Below, in pieces: positions 16,721 to 24,515 of a stretch of DNA of 64,000 nucleotides; positions within the stretch are counted from its first letter, which is position 1, and every line of letters starts with the position of its first letter. The notes beneath the pieces are model-generated. The model was not told where the DNA came from. It did not search any database and saw only the letters and a list, made by a program, of their open reading frames with translations. The DNA lies in the NCBI RefSeq assembly GCF_026341775.1, contig NZ_JAPEOB010000002.1, positions 1,798,001 through 1,862,000 of the forward strand, given 5' to 3'. This DNA is from Streptomyces sp. NBC_00654. GTDB taxonomy: Bacteria; Actinomycetota; Actinomycetes; Streptomycetales; Streptomycetaceae. The position numbers and the translations under genes were made by a program.

Positions 16721-17428
16721 TCAGGCCTGCGGAACCTCGCACGCGCCGCCCGCGTCGCAGGCGGCCCCGTCCTCGCCGATCGCGGTCAGCGCGGTGGCCG
16801 GACGGTCCTTCCAGGCCTGCTCCAGCGCCTTGACGAACACCTCGGACGGCTGGCCGCCGGAGATCCCGTAGCGCCGGTCGAGCACGAAGAACGGCACGGC
16901 GCCGGCGCCCAGTTCGGACGCCTCGCACTCATCGGCCCGTACGTCGTCCGCGTACGCCTCGGGGTCGGCGAGCACCGAGCGGGCCTCGGCCTCGTCGAGC
17001 CCGGCCTCGACGGCGAGCCGGACCAGCACCTCGTCGTCGAAGACCGAGCGCTCCTCGGCGAAGTTGGCCCTGTAGGCGAGGGTCAGCAGCTCGTCCTGGC
17101 GGCCCCGGGCCTTGGCCAGGTGCAGCAGCCGGTGGATGTCGAAGGTGTTGCCGTGATCGCGTCCCTCGGTGCGGTAGCCGAGCCCCTCGGCCTGCGCGTT
17201 GGCCGCCACATTGGCCTCCATGGACGCGGCCTCCTCGCGGGTACGGCCGTACTTCTGCGCCAGCATGTCGATCACCAGCGCGGTGTCACCCTTGGACCGG
17301 CCCGGGTCGAGCTCGAAGGAACGGTGCACCACCTCGACCTCGTCCCGGTGGGCGAACTCCGCCAGGCCCTTCTCGAACCGGGCCTTGCCGATGTAGCACC
17401 ACGGGCAGGCATGGACTGACGGAGCCAT
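16721..17428 (-). pseudogene. DsbA/FrnE-type oxidoreductase, 3' part, split by the mobile element
   Basis: This is the C-terminal 229 residues of a DsbA-family (FrnE-like) thiol oxidoreductase: ACPWCYIGKARFEKGL with the CxxC active site, then HRSFELDPGRSKGDT, the helical insertion, and the cis-Pro region AVPFFVLDRRYGISGGQPSE near the end. The host reading frame begins at the core 17400-17410; the natural N-terminus MRVEIWSDI lies at 27109-27135. Upstream of the core the frame stays open into the element, and an element-encoded ATG at 17428 would give MAPSVHACPWCYIGK. A nearly full-length protein with its first beta strand replaced might therefore still be made. No strong ribosome-binding site is seen for that start. 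Confidence 0.85.
17400..17410. other. attL: left junction core of the integrated element
   Basis: CACGGGCAGGC occurs here and again at 27098-27108. To its left the sequence is the DsbA gene; to its right it is element DNA. Within the element the arm ACGGAGCCATA (17419-17429) is an imperfect inverted repeat of the arm next to attR. Confidence 0.85.
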
Positions 17429-17493
17429 ACCACGTCTGACCTGCGAAAACACGTGTGCTGGATACCTCCGCTCTTCCGTTGAGACCAGGGAAA

Positions 17494-17690
17494 GGAACTC
17501 CTCGCTCTCTACAAAGAGGTAGAGGGGAATCCCTTGCTCCCTACAGGACATGGGAGACCTTCCGTCCCTACTGCGGGGGAGGCAGGAACTCCCTGGCCCC
17601 CACAAACCAGTGGGAGGCGGGAATCCCTCCGTCCCTACAGAGGGACGGGACGAGGGATCTCACCGCGTTCCACAACTGAGTAGGGGCGCG
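17494..17690 (+). repeat. Degenerate ~32-bp tandem repeats beside attL
   Basis: Five or six imperfect units start near 17494, 17526, 17553, 17585, 17620 and 17654, with an approximate consensus GGAATCCCTCCGTCCCTACA followed by a G-rich tract. The fifth contains a hairpin, CGTCCCT-ACAG-AGGGACG. The array fills most of the 290 bp between attL and the integrase gene. An ORF across it (17455-17679) encodes only the repeat and is probably not a gene. Possible roles are a promoter or operator array for the integrase, or protein-binding sites at the element end. Confidence 0.55.
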
Positions 17691-17718
17691 ACCAGCACAC
17701 CAACCGCAGGGTCACGAG

Positions 17719-19427
17719 GTGGTCACCTTCGGCGAACGGATGACCATGGAACGCGACGACATCGCCACGCTGCGCTCGCTCGGATTCGAGGATGCCGAGT
17801 TGCGAGAGCTGGGGCTTTGGGAGCCCGCAACGGGCGAACCCTCCGCGCTGGCGGAAATGTACCTGCGCCGCAGCAAGAAAAAGGACACCGTCACCTCTTT
17901 GCGGCAGCAGGTAAGGGAAATGTGCGGGCACGCTCGAAGCGAGAACAAAAGCATTCGCCACCTGTGGTTTGAACAGCGGAGCGCGAGCAAGGCAAGTGTG
18001 CGACGCGAAGAATTCGAGAAGGCCACAGGCGCGATAATTGCAGGGCTCTCCAAAACGCTCTACGTTTTCAAGACCAGCCGCCTTTCCCGTAGAGGAATGG
18101 GGCAGGTTGGTCTACTGCTGGACGAGTTCGACACCAAGAAAGCACGAATCTGTGTCACGGCTGAACGAATCGACTCATCCAAATCTCGCATGATCCTTGC
18201 AATTCTTTCAGAGCAAGCACGCGAGCAAGCCGCAGACATCTCGCAGTTCGCAAAGTTGAGCATCACTGCGAACAAGTCAGAGGGCAAATGGACGGGCGGC
18301 GTAACACCTTATGGACTCTATTCACCCAAAGGATCTGGCAAGCTTGCACACGACCCAAAGGAATATGCCACAGCCCGCCGGATTGCCGTCTACTTGCTGA
18401 ACCGTAAAACTCCCGCATGGATAGCCAACAAGCTCAACAGCGAAGGAATCCCGACACGCCACGGGCGCAAGTGGACGGACTCGGGAATCATCAGCCTTGC
18501 CCATTCCGTCACGTGGGCCGGCCTGGTTGCCAACCGCGAGAAAATGCGCGATGCACATGGGAACGAACTCGATAAATACCATCGCGGCGGTACGCCACTG
18601 CTCGACAAGTCGGGACACCCAATCCCACTAGGGAAGGGCGTTATCTCATTCTCCGAGCATGTCAAGATTTCCAGCATCCTCGCTGACCGCGCTCACCCAG
18701 GCACAACAATTGGAGATCGCTCTAGAGGAAAGCGTGAGATAGTCGCCATCCTGACTGACCTTCTTCGCTGCGGGCGGTGCAAAGGGCCGATGGAAAACGG
18801 TGGGATCAACTATCGATGCCAGGCACGGCAGCGGCAAGGCGAGTCGTCGTGCAAGGGGATTTCGACGGACCGCGCCAGGATTGACAAAGAGTTGGCAGGG
18901 CTTTGGGAAACCCACATCCTCAGCCTCTCGCCAGAATCAGATGTCATCCATGCAATCGCCCGCAAGTGGCTCGACTACAAGGACCCGGCAAAGGAAAAGC
19001 GCAAACAGGAAGTAACGCAGCACTGGAGAGTGCGGCATCCCGGGAACTCAAGCTGCAAAAAGAATTCTTCCTAGGAGGCGGGATGGATGAGACGCTTTAC
19101 GACTCCCTACGCCGCAACCTTTCCGAGCAGATAGCCGGAATAAAAGCCGAACTAAAAGAATTGGCGAAGAACGCCGACCTAACCACGCTCGTGCACCCCA
19201 AGCCATTGGCGCTTCTCTGGGATAGTGCGGGCCCCACTGGCCAGCGCGCACTACTGCGTGCCGCCATTCGAAAGATAGTCCTGAACCCTCCCAAGGGGCG
19301 TGGAGACCGCACGCCAATTAGCAAGCGCATGGATATCGACTGGATTGACAAGGACGTGGACGAGACCTCACTAGACGCGGGCTTTGCTCACGTCGAAAGA
19401 ACGAGGCTTGAGCGCGCGGCAGGTTAG
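17719..19427 (+). pseudogene. int: Large serine recombinase (integrase), frameshifted near 19014
   Basis: The N-terminal catalytic domain has the nucleophile motif MYLRRSKKKDTVTSLRQQ (about residues 49-66), FKTSRLSRRG and the helix-E region. The recombinase domain follows (GGVTPYGLYSPKGS ... TPAWIANKLNSEGIPTRHGRKW), then a zinc ribbon LLRCGRCKGPM ... YRCQARQRQGESSC. Frame 1 ends at 19074, but the coiled-coil/C-terminal part continues in the -1 frame: NAALESAASRELKLQKEFF ... RAAIRKIVLNPPKGRGDR, to 19427. The shift falls around GAAGTAACGCAG (19009-19020); one more A (GTAAAC) would give one protein of about 569 residues. Starts at GTG 17719, ATG 17740 or ATG 17746 are possible. This enzyme should act on attP/attB in the DsbA gene. 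Confidence 0.85.
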
Positions 19428-19443
19428 CCCGCGACACCTAAAC

Positions 19444-19480
19444 CGGAGCCCCGGAAGCCCAATCGGCTGCCGGGGCTCCG
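19444..19480 (+). terminator. Terminator after the integrase
   Basis: CGGAGCCCCGG (19444-19454) pairs with CCGGGGCTCCG (19470-19480) over 11 bp, 17 bases after the integrase stop. Confidence 0.7.
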
Positions 19481-19532
19481 TGCTGCGCGCCCACGACGAA
19501 GACCCCACCGCCCTGTAATCCGTGAGGAACGA

Positions 19533-19814
19533 ATGCCAGACCCACGCCTTATCAGCTTGCTGCGGCGCGCAGAGACAGCAGCGGACCACCTTGCCCGCTC
19601 ACGCCGTATGGACACCAGCGAGGTGCGATCCCTCATCCGGGCTGCCCTGCGGGCCGCTGAGGGGCTTTCAGGGGGGCTGCCGTGCGAACGTCCGGGCTGC
19701 CTCAACACAGTGACCTACGAGGGGCGTGGGCGTCCGCCCCGGTTCTGCACGGGCGACTGCCGACAGTGGAACGCCCGCAGAGTCAAGCAACAGCGGAAGG
19801 AGGTTGAAGGATGA
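19533..19814 (+). CDS. Small zinc-finger protein of the element
   Basis: This 93-residue protein starts at ATG 19533 behind GTGAGGA. The N-terminal half is helical (SLLRRAETAADHLARSRR). The C-terminal half has a four-cysteine motif CERPGCLNTVTYEGRGRPPR then FCTGDCRQ (Cys near residues 52, 57, 73 and 77), which fits an FCS/MYM- or treble-clef-type zinc site. The block GRGRPPRFC..CRQ recurs almost unchanged in the next gene product. It probably binds nucleic acid or protein; a recombination directionality factor or regulator would be possible jobs, but nothing proves either. Confidence 0.65.
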   Translation: MPDPRLISLLRRAETAADHLARSRRMDTSEVRSLIRAALRAAEGLSGGLPCERPGCLNTVTYEGRGRPPRFCTGDCRQWNARRVKQQRKEVEG

Positions 19815-19933
19815 CGAGTTACTTATTTTTTTGACGCGTAACAAAAAATGGAACGAACTAAGAAAACTAAGGAAGGACCAGAGACCGTGACACGTCATCC
19901 GGATTCGTCCCGCTCCCGAGGGGGTGACCGTTC
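19815..19933 (+). other. AT-rich spacer with a possible 38-codon ORF
   Basis: This is among the most A/T-rich stretches of the window (TTATTTTTTTGACG ... CAAAAAATGGAACG), with GTTAC/GTAAC inverted arms around the T-run. It may hold a terminator plus a promoter (TTGACG) for the next gene. An ATG at 19848 opens a 38-codon frame to 19964 that overlaps the zinc-finger gene start; it is Lys/Thr/Ser-rich and has no clear ribosome-binding site, so I do not call it a gene. Confidence 0.4.
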
Positions 19934-20350
19934 GTGGGGTTCTACTCCAACGACGACCAGCTAGACCACTGTGAACGCTGCGGTGAGTACCTGACTGGCC
20001 GACAGGAACGTTATTGCTCCCCTGCATGCCGACAGGCTGCCCACCGCGCCAAGCAGCCCCGGGACCGCCCGCCCATGAAGCCATGCCCGCTATGCGGCGA
20101 GCTGTTCGAGGTGTGGCACCCGCGCAAACGGTTTTGTGACTACAACCTTGAGGCGGGCTACGACTGCATCAACGCACAGGAAGACCTCAAGGAAGCCGCA
20201 GAGGACGCCTTGGAAGCCCGCCAGGCCGCCCGGTGCGCCCATTGCTCCGAGCCCGCCGGATGGGGCGGCAGGGGCCGACCTAGACGTTTCTGTTCGCCGC
20301 GCTGCAAACAGGCCGACTACCGGCAGCGCCGAACACAGCAAGCCGCATAG
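19934..20350 (+). CDS. Triple zinc-finger (FCS/treble-clef-like) protein
   Basis: This 138-residue protein starts at GTG 19934 behind AGGGGGTGA. Three cysteine modules follow one another: CERCGEYLTGRQERYCSPAC (about residues 13-32), CPLCGELFEVWHPRKRFC with a trailing C (about 49-77), and CAHCSEPAGWGGRGRPRRFC ..RCKQ (about 103-127). Each has the CxxC...C...C spacing of zinc-binding FCS/MYM-type folds, and the third shares GRGRPxRFC with the upstream protein. Arg/Gln-rich helices after each module (RQAAHRAKQ, KQADYRQRR) suggest nucleic-acid contact. The function is unknown; it is not a standard integration or replication protein. Confidence 0.65.
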   Translation: MGFYSNDDQLDHCERCGEYLTGRQERYCSPACRQAAHRAKQPRDRPPMKPCPLCGELFEVWHPRKRFCDYNLEAGYDCINAQEDLKEAAEDALEARQAARCAHCSEPAGWGGRGRPRRFCSPRCKQADYRQRRTQQAA

Positions 20351-20360
20351 AGGAACCAGC

Positions 20361-20390
20361 TCCCCCCTGACATGTCGCGGGGGATTTTTC
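20361..20390 (+). terminator. Intrinsic terminator with U-tract
   Basis: TCCCCC (20361-20366) pairs with GGGGGA (20379-20384), followed by TTTTT at 20385-20389, directly after the triple zinc-finger gene. Confidence 0.75.
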
Positions 20391-20420
20391 ATGCCCGAAC
20401 ACAGCACACAAGGAGTGACC

Positions 20421-20657
20421 GTGAACGAATACCTCAGCCGAGCCGACTTCCTGGACGGGAAGCGCGACAAGGGTCAGACCCGCGCTGACACATGGGAGCG
20501 GGATGAGTCCATGGAGCAGCTTGCTGCACTCCAGAATTCCAACCCTGATGTGTACGACCGCATGGGGGTCACTGCCCGCATGAGCCTTGGCTACTACGAG
20601 AACGACAAGAAGATTGCCGCGCAGCACGGGCGCGACGTGAGCAAGGGTGGTAAGTGA
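20421..20657 (+). CDS. Small hypothetical protein of the element (78 aa)
   Basis: The start GTG 20421 (MNEYLSRADFLDGKRDKGQT) has AAGGAG 7 bp upstream; an in-frame ATG at 20391 lies in the terminator and is less likely. The protein is acidic-basic mixed, soluble, with no cysteines and no membrane segment. It contains MEQLAALQNSNPDVYDRMG and RMSLGYYENDKKIAAQHG. I do not recognise the family with certainty; it has the look of short phage-encoded proteins. The next gene begins at its stop (GTGA overlap or 2 bp gap), so the two are co-translated. Confidence 0.6.
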   Translation: MNEYLSRADFLDGKRDKGQTRADTWERDESMEQLAALQNSNPDVYDRMGVTARMSLGYYENDKKIAAQHGRDVSKGGK

Positions 20658-20659
20658 CT

Positions 20660-21157
20660 ATGGCTACCGACATCGAGAAGGCTGCTGAGCGGGTCGCGAA
20701 GCTGCGTGCGCAGGCAGAGAAGGTATCGGCTCCGCTCGCGGACGCTGAGGCACAGTTGCAGGCTGCGGAAGAGGCGGAAGCGGCACGGCGTGCTGAAAGG
20801 TCGGTTGCCTACAACCGTGGAGTTGCTACTTCCTGGATGGATCGAGCCCGGATCGCCGCAGATTCTGGCGACGATGCACACGAACGGTTTGTTGAACTGC
20901 TCACCGATGAGCCGTGGTTCGCTGCGTACGTCGAATATCGGGCGGCACGCTACAAGCGGGGTCACGTCGTTACGGAAGCCCAGCGAGCACAGACCGCGTT
21001 GGGTGAGCCGGTTACCGCGCCTGAACAGCGTTGGTATGACGGGCGGCTTCTTGAGGAGATCAAGGAAGCCGTAGAAAAGCAGGCAGAGGCGCGTGCCGCA
21101 GAGTTCGCACGGGAGTTGGACGAAGCGCGGGAATCCTACATTTCGGGGACAGACTGA
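20660..21157 (+). CDS. Coiled-coil hypothetical protein of the element (165 aa)
   Basis: The likely start is ATG 20660 (MATDIEKAAERVAKLRAQAE) with GGTGG upstream; GTG 20654, overlapping the previous stop, is the alternative. Residues 5-50 form an Ala/Glu/Lys-rich amphipathic helix and residues 130-160 a second one (EEIKEAVEKQAEARAAEFAR). The middle contains WMDRARIAADSGDDAHERFVELL and WFAAYVEYRAARYKRG. There is no enzymatic motif. The helix-rich composition and position before HNH-terS are reminiscent of scaffolding-like or regulatory phage proteins, but this is only an impression. Confidence 0.6.
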   Translation: MATDIEKAAERVAKLRAQAEKVSAPLADAEAQLQAAEEAEAARRAERSVAYNRGVATSWMDRARIAADSGDDAHERFVELLTDEPWFAAYVEYRAARYKRGHVVTEAQRAQTALGEPVTAPEQRWYDGRLLEEIKEAVEKQAEARAAEFARELDEARESYISGTD

Positions 21158-21159
21158 TC

Positions 21160-21417
21160 ATGGCCACTGATGCACTCGACCCCGGACCGAACGGGGATTA
21201 CCCGTACTTTCCGCGTGATGGCGAGGGGCGCCCCGTGTGGTCCGATTCGCCGGACGAGAATCCACGAGGCGGGACCGCGATGCCGCGAGGGATTCGAAAG
21301 CTGCGAAACCCTGCCGACCCTCGCCGGCTCACCGTGGTGGACCTCACACCTCGCCATTCGGACGGGACCCCAATTGATCCCCCGGTCATCCCGCCGGATG
21401 GCCCCCGTGCCGCATAA
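21160..21417 (+). CDS. Small Pro-rich hypothetical protein (85 aa)
   Basis: The start is ATG 21160, 2 bp after the previous stop. The protein is Asp/Pro/Arg-rich and probably disordered (DPGPNGDYPYFPRDGEGRPV ... TPIDPPVIPPDGPRAA). No domain is recognised. It overlaps the HNH gene start by about 20 bp, which places it in the same transcript as the HNH-terS pair. Confidence 0.55.
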   Translation: MATDALDPGPNGDYPYFPRDGEGRPVWSDSPDENPRGGTAMPRGIRKLRNPADPRRLTVVDLTPRHSDGTPIDPPVIPPDGPRAA

Positions 21418-21799
21418 ACCCCGTACCCCCTGCCCGATATCCGGATGCCCCGAGCTGACGGCAGGGGGACGCTGTGCCGAGCACGAGCGGAAAGCGAATA
21501 AGGAACGCGCCTCGCGTGGTGGAGCTGTCTACACAACGCGTTGGCAGCGCATCCGTAAGGCGTACCTGTACGCGAACCCTTGGTGTGTGCTGTGCGGTCG
21601 CGCGGCGAACGTGGCTGACCATTTCCCTTTGAGTCGCCGTGAGTTGATCGCTCGGGGCGAGTTGAAACCGGATGCTGCGAAGAATCTGCGTCCGCTGTGC
21701 GTGACATGCCACAACGGCGAGACAGCACACAATCAACCGGGTGGATTTGCTGCCGAAGCACGTTCACGGCGTGAGGCGTCCGAGCGTCCGCCGTTCTGA
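21398..21799 (+). CDS. HNH endonuclease
   Basis: This is a protein of 130-133 residues; the start is ATG 21398 or GTG 21407 (VPHKPRTPCPISGCP), both overlapping the previous gene. An N-terminal zinc site (CPISGCPELTAGGRCAEH) precedes TTRWQRIRKAYLYANPWCVLC, then VADHFPLSRRE and the C-terminal NLRPLCVTCHNGETAHN. The last blocks form the beta-beta-alpha HNH fold with CxxC pairs. In tailed phages this type of HNH protein sits beside the terminase genes and assists DNA packaging; here the next gene is indeed a small terminase. Confidence 0.85.
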   Translation: MAPVPHKPRTPCPISGCPELTAGGRCAEHERKANKERASRGGAVYTTRWQRIRKAYLYANPWCVLCGRAANVADHFPLSRRELIARGELKPDAAKNLRPLCVTCHNGETAHNQPGGFAAEARSRREASERPPF

Positions 21800-21909
21800 C
21801 CAGGGGGTGACCCCTTTCCCCTCTCGCTACTGAGCGGCAGGGAGGCAAACTACTCGCGCCGGGGCTGTGGCTGTTTTTGGAGATCCCCATTACCAGGAAG
21901 TGAAAATGC

Positions 21910-22407
21910 ATGGCTGACAGATACAGACCAAAATCCGCTATCCAGCGCGCACGTGAGGGAAATGTGTCACATTCCAAGATTCGAGAGGGCGTGGTCGTGC
22001 CACGTGCGATCCTCGCCGAGCCGGATTGGTCAGGAGCGTTCCCGCCCTCATCCGATCCTGCTGTTGAACCGGCGAACGCCCGTTGCCGGGAAGTCGCATC
22101 GGAGGAATGGCGGCGCGTCGTCCCCATCCTGGAAGTTTCCGCCGGGATCGGCGACGTGGACCACACCACGGTCAAGGACATGTGCGTGTGTGTCGCCCGC
22201 GTCGATCAGGCCGAGCGGGACCTTTCGGAACGGGGGCTTCTGGTGACAGCCGAGCGGGGAACGGTGAAGAACGGGGCGGCGACCATCGCAGCGCAGTACC
22301 GCACTCAACTCGCGCGCTACATCCGCGAATTGGGTCTCTCGCCGAGCGCTCGCACGGCGATCACGGCGCCGGATTCAGAGAGTTACGACTCGGATGTGTG
22401 GGACTGA
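21910..22407 (+). CDS. terS: Phage terminase small subunit, P27 family
   Basis: This 165-residue protein starts at ATG 21910 (MADRYRPKSAIQRAREG) with AGGAAG upstream. Residues 55-150 match P27-type small terminases: ASEEWRRVVPILEVSAGIGDVDHTTVKDMCVCVARVDQAERDL, GTVKNGAATIAAQYRTQL, and LGLSPSARTAI, the usual 'LGL(T/S)PS(S/A)R' close. Small terminases recognise phage pac/cos sites and recruit the large subunit. No large subunit follows; instead a strong bidirectional terminator closes the transcript. A stand-alone terS is a feature of phage satellites that redirect helper packaging, or a leftover of a decayed prophage. Confidence 0.82.
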   Translation: MADRYRPKSAIQRAREGNVSHSKIREGVVVPRAILAEPDWSGAFPPSSDPAVEPANARCREVASEEWRRVVPILEVSAGIGDVDHTTVKDMCVCVARVDQAERDLSERGLLVTAERGTVKNGAATIAAQYRTQLARYIRELGLSPSARTAITAPDSESYDSDVWD

Positions 22408-22421
22408 CCGCGCCACTATGT

Positions 22422-22469
22422 AGCCCCGCGCTCGCCTCCCTGATTGGGTGGTGAGCGCGGGGCTTTTCT
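22422..22469. terminator. Strong terminator between terS and the HTH/TPR gene
   Basis: AGCCCCGCGCTC (22422-22433) pairs perfectly with GAGCGCGGGGCT (22453-22464) and is followed by TTTCTT. It sits 14 bp after terS and at the 3' end of the convergent regulator, so it can serve both strands. Confidence 0.85.
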
Positions 22470-23801
22470 TCATTTGGTGCAGAGTTCGCGGGAACGCTCG
22501 TACATTTGCCGTGCTGTTGGATTTGACCGGTAAGGAAAGAGAAGAGATGGAATCCTGCCTACCTGTTCATCGATTCGCCCTGAGTGAATCTCTGGATAGG
22601 AATCCAGGGCAACAGCCCAAGTAGCACACGCCGCCTCAAGGTGACCGATTTCAAGCTGCCTCTCCGCTAGCATTGCACCGAACCGAATCTCCGACCTCTT
22701 ACTGTCGGTGGAATCTCGCAACCGGAAGTGATCTTGAAGGGATTCAATGCTCCCCTTCGTGTCACCCAAAGCGTGCCGTACTTCCGCTGTGGAATACGCT
22801 AAAGTCGCCGAACTGAAGCCACCAAACGTTTCGAGTTGACTTTCCGCTCGATTAACGGCTCGTTCTGCCTCGCGTAGACTGCTGAGTGCGTTTGCCTTTT
22901 CTCCTGCTAGAGCGTACGAGTGGGCTTGCTGCCCTGCCATAAAAGCGCGCATGCGGGGGCCGGACTCGGGCGATGCCTCTGCGGCAGCATTCGCAAGTCG
23001 CACTGCCGGTACGCCGTGACCAAGATTCGCAGCTTGAACCGACATGCCGCGCAGTACGTGGCAGTAAGTCATGTGGTCGCCGCTGGCGCCCGCGAGTTCC
23101 AGGCTCTTTACGTAGTATTCCTGTGCTCGGCCGTGCGCCCCTTCGTCTACTGCCATCCAGCCAGTGAGATAGCAGAGAAAGGAGGCAGCAGAAACCATCG
23201 ACTTGCGGGTTTCGCTTGATGCGGTCGCCTTCAGGTAGGGGGCAACCGTGTTGACCAGGAAAGCGGCAGCCATGGGACGCGCATAGCGCCCACCGAATTC
23301 GTCATCGAGATCTGACAGCCGGTCAGTCATTGCCTTTACTGCCCGGACTTCAGATTGTCCGATGCGTCGCTGTGGATCAGTCCTCATCGCATCCATTCGG
23401 CCCACCACATCGGGCCAGCCCGGAATGGTGAGCGCCACCGAGAACAGTCCCGCGCCGAGAACGCCCCGCCGGGACGGGTCCATGTCCGCCCTGTCTAAAT
23501 CGAACAACCCCTCTATGGGGTTGGAAGGTTCTTTCATCTGATCGGGCGACAGAGGGAAGCCAGCTTCGACACTCGTAACGGGGCGGTGAAGTCTTCGGGC
23601 CAGCGCTTCGAGGATGAGCGGGCGGACCGCTTCGCGCGGCATGTGCCCCTGTAGCCACTGATGTACCGAAGGCTTTGTGTACGTAAGGGGGGTTCCGTGC
23701 TCCGTACCGATGCGGTTGATCGCTTGGGCGAACTGCTGCAAGGTCCACCCGCTCTCGCGGTACAGCCGCTCAAGTTCGACGTTCGGCTGTCGTGTCGTCA
23801 C
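22470..23801 (-). CDS. HTH (XRE-type) regulator with TPR-like C-terminal domain
   Basis: This 443-residue protein has its likely start at GTG 23801 (VTTRQPNVELERLYRESGWT); TTG 23810 is an alternative. Residues about 8-75 form an XRE-like helix-turn-helix (TLQQFAQAINRIGTEHGTPL ... PSVHQWLQGHMPREAVRPLI). A short hydrophobic segment after SRRGVLGAGLFSVALTIPG (about 110-130) precedes tetratricopeptide-like helices from about 150 to the end (FLCYLTGWMAVDEGAHGRAQEYYVKSLELA). This architecture is common in Streptomyces regulators. It is the only regulator of the element and is divergent from the small-gene operon, so it probably controls that operon or the lysogenic state. Confidence 0.8.
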   Translation of the reverse strand: MTTRQPNVELERLYRESGWTLQQFAQAINRIGTEHGTPLTYTKPSVHQWLQGHMPREAVRPLILEALARRLHRPVTSVEAGFPLSPDQMKEPSNPIEGLFDLDRADMDPSRRGVLGAGLFSVALTIPGWPDVVGRMDAMRTDPQRRIGQSEVRAVKAMTDRLSDLDDEFGGRYARPMAAAFLVNTVAPYLKATASSETRKSMVSAASFLCYLTGWMAVDEGAHGRAQEYYVKSLELAGASGDHMTYCHVLRGMSVQAANLGHGVPAVRLANAAAEASPESGPRMRAFMAGQQAHSYALAGEKANALSSLREAERAVNRAESQLETFGGFSSATLAYSTAEVRHALGDTKGSIESLQDHFRLRDSTDSKRSEIRFGAMLAERQLEIGHLEAACATWAVALDSYPEIHSGRIDEQVGRIPSLLFPYRSNPTARQMYERSRELCTK

Positions 23802-23921
23802 TGGCCCCAACTCCCGTGCGCTGACTGCTTAACGCTCTTAACTTCTGCTCTCTCCCCCAAGGTACCGCCGAGTGTGACTGCGCGGTTGCCTAGAACAAGC
23901 AAGGGAGAGAGGAGAGCGACC

Positions 23922-24171
23922 GTGGTGGAGTCCCCAGACGCCGAACAGAGCAGGGTGCTGCGCGCGGCAAGAGGGTCCCGCCGGCTCGCGCTACCCCCCC
24001 GCTGAGCTGGCAGAGCGGCAGCGAAAGCGCTGGGAGGCAACCCCGGACGAGTCCTGGTTTCCCATGTGGGTCCCGATGCCGCCTGGCGTCCGGCGAGGGC
24101 CGTACGCCAGGCCGACCCGAACCGTCCTGGCTGCCGTACGGGCCGGATTGCAAAGGAGGTTGGAGCAATGA
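23922..24171 (+). pseudogene. Small element gene, frameshifted in a C7 run
   Basis: From GTG 23922 or 23925, behind GGGAGAGAGGAG, the frame encodes VVESPDAEQSRVLRAARGSR and then stops at 24005 just after CCCCCCC (23994-24000). With one C fewer it continues AELAERQRKRWEATPDESWF and FPMWVPMPPGVRRGPYARPT to a TGA at 24169-24171 that overlaps the next ATG (ATGA). The rebuilt protein has about 82 residues, is very basic, and contains no known domain. The perfect ATGA coupling in the second frame argues the gene is real and that the extra C is a mutation or a sequencing error. Confidence 0.6.
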
Positions 24172-24515
24172 CTAGGCAATTCTCGTCGGCTCCGGCAGTT
24201 GAGGAGAGGCGTGCGCCAGAGGCTCCCCGGGTGAGCGCGCGACATCCTGTTGCCAAGACTCCTCGTACTACCCGTCTCGCCCAATTCTTCACGACGTTGG
24301 ACTCCATCAGTCATGGTGCGGTGATCTTCGATCAGGACTACGAGATGCCCGGTGTCGTGCGGGAAGTCGATGGGGAATTTGTCGTGATGGTGCGACCCAC
24401 GGGCCTTGTCTGGCGTGTTCACTTCCGAAGGTTGCGACCGGCAACAGCGTGGGAGCGAAAGCAGCTTACTGCGGTGGGCAGGCTCCACGAGCAACGGCAG
24501 AGGGGTTTGACATGA
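24168..24515 (+). CDS. Hypothetical protein of the coupled element operon (115 aa)
   Basis: The start ATG 24168 overlaps the preceding stop, with AAGGAGG at 24152-24158 as a strong ribosome-binding site. The N-terminal 40 residues are basic and Pro-rich (VEERRAPEAPRVSARHPVAK). The C-terminal part VIFDQDYEMPGVVREVDGEF VVMVRPTGLVWRVHFRRLRP looks like a small beta-barrel (SH3/KOW-like) domain, as often found in phage-encoded nucleic-acid-binding proteins. Its stop overlaps the following ATG. The function is unknown. Confidence 0.65.
   Translation: MTRQFSSAPAVEERRAPEAPRVSARHPVAKTPRTTRLAQFFTTLDSISHGAVIFDQDYEMPGVVREVDGEFVVMVRPTGLVWRVHFRRLRPATAWERKQLTAVGRLHEQRQRGLT

Noticed and set aside
17455..17679. 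74-codon ORF over the 32-bp repeats
   Set aside because: It only translates the degenerate repeats, with no ribosome-binding site or plausible fold; the DNA repeat explains the open frame.
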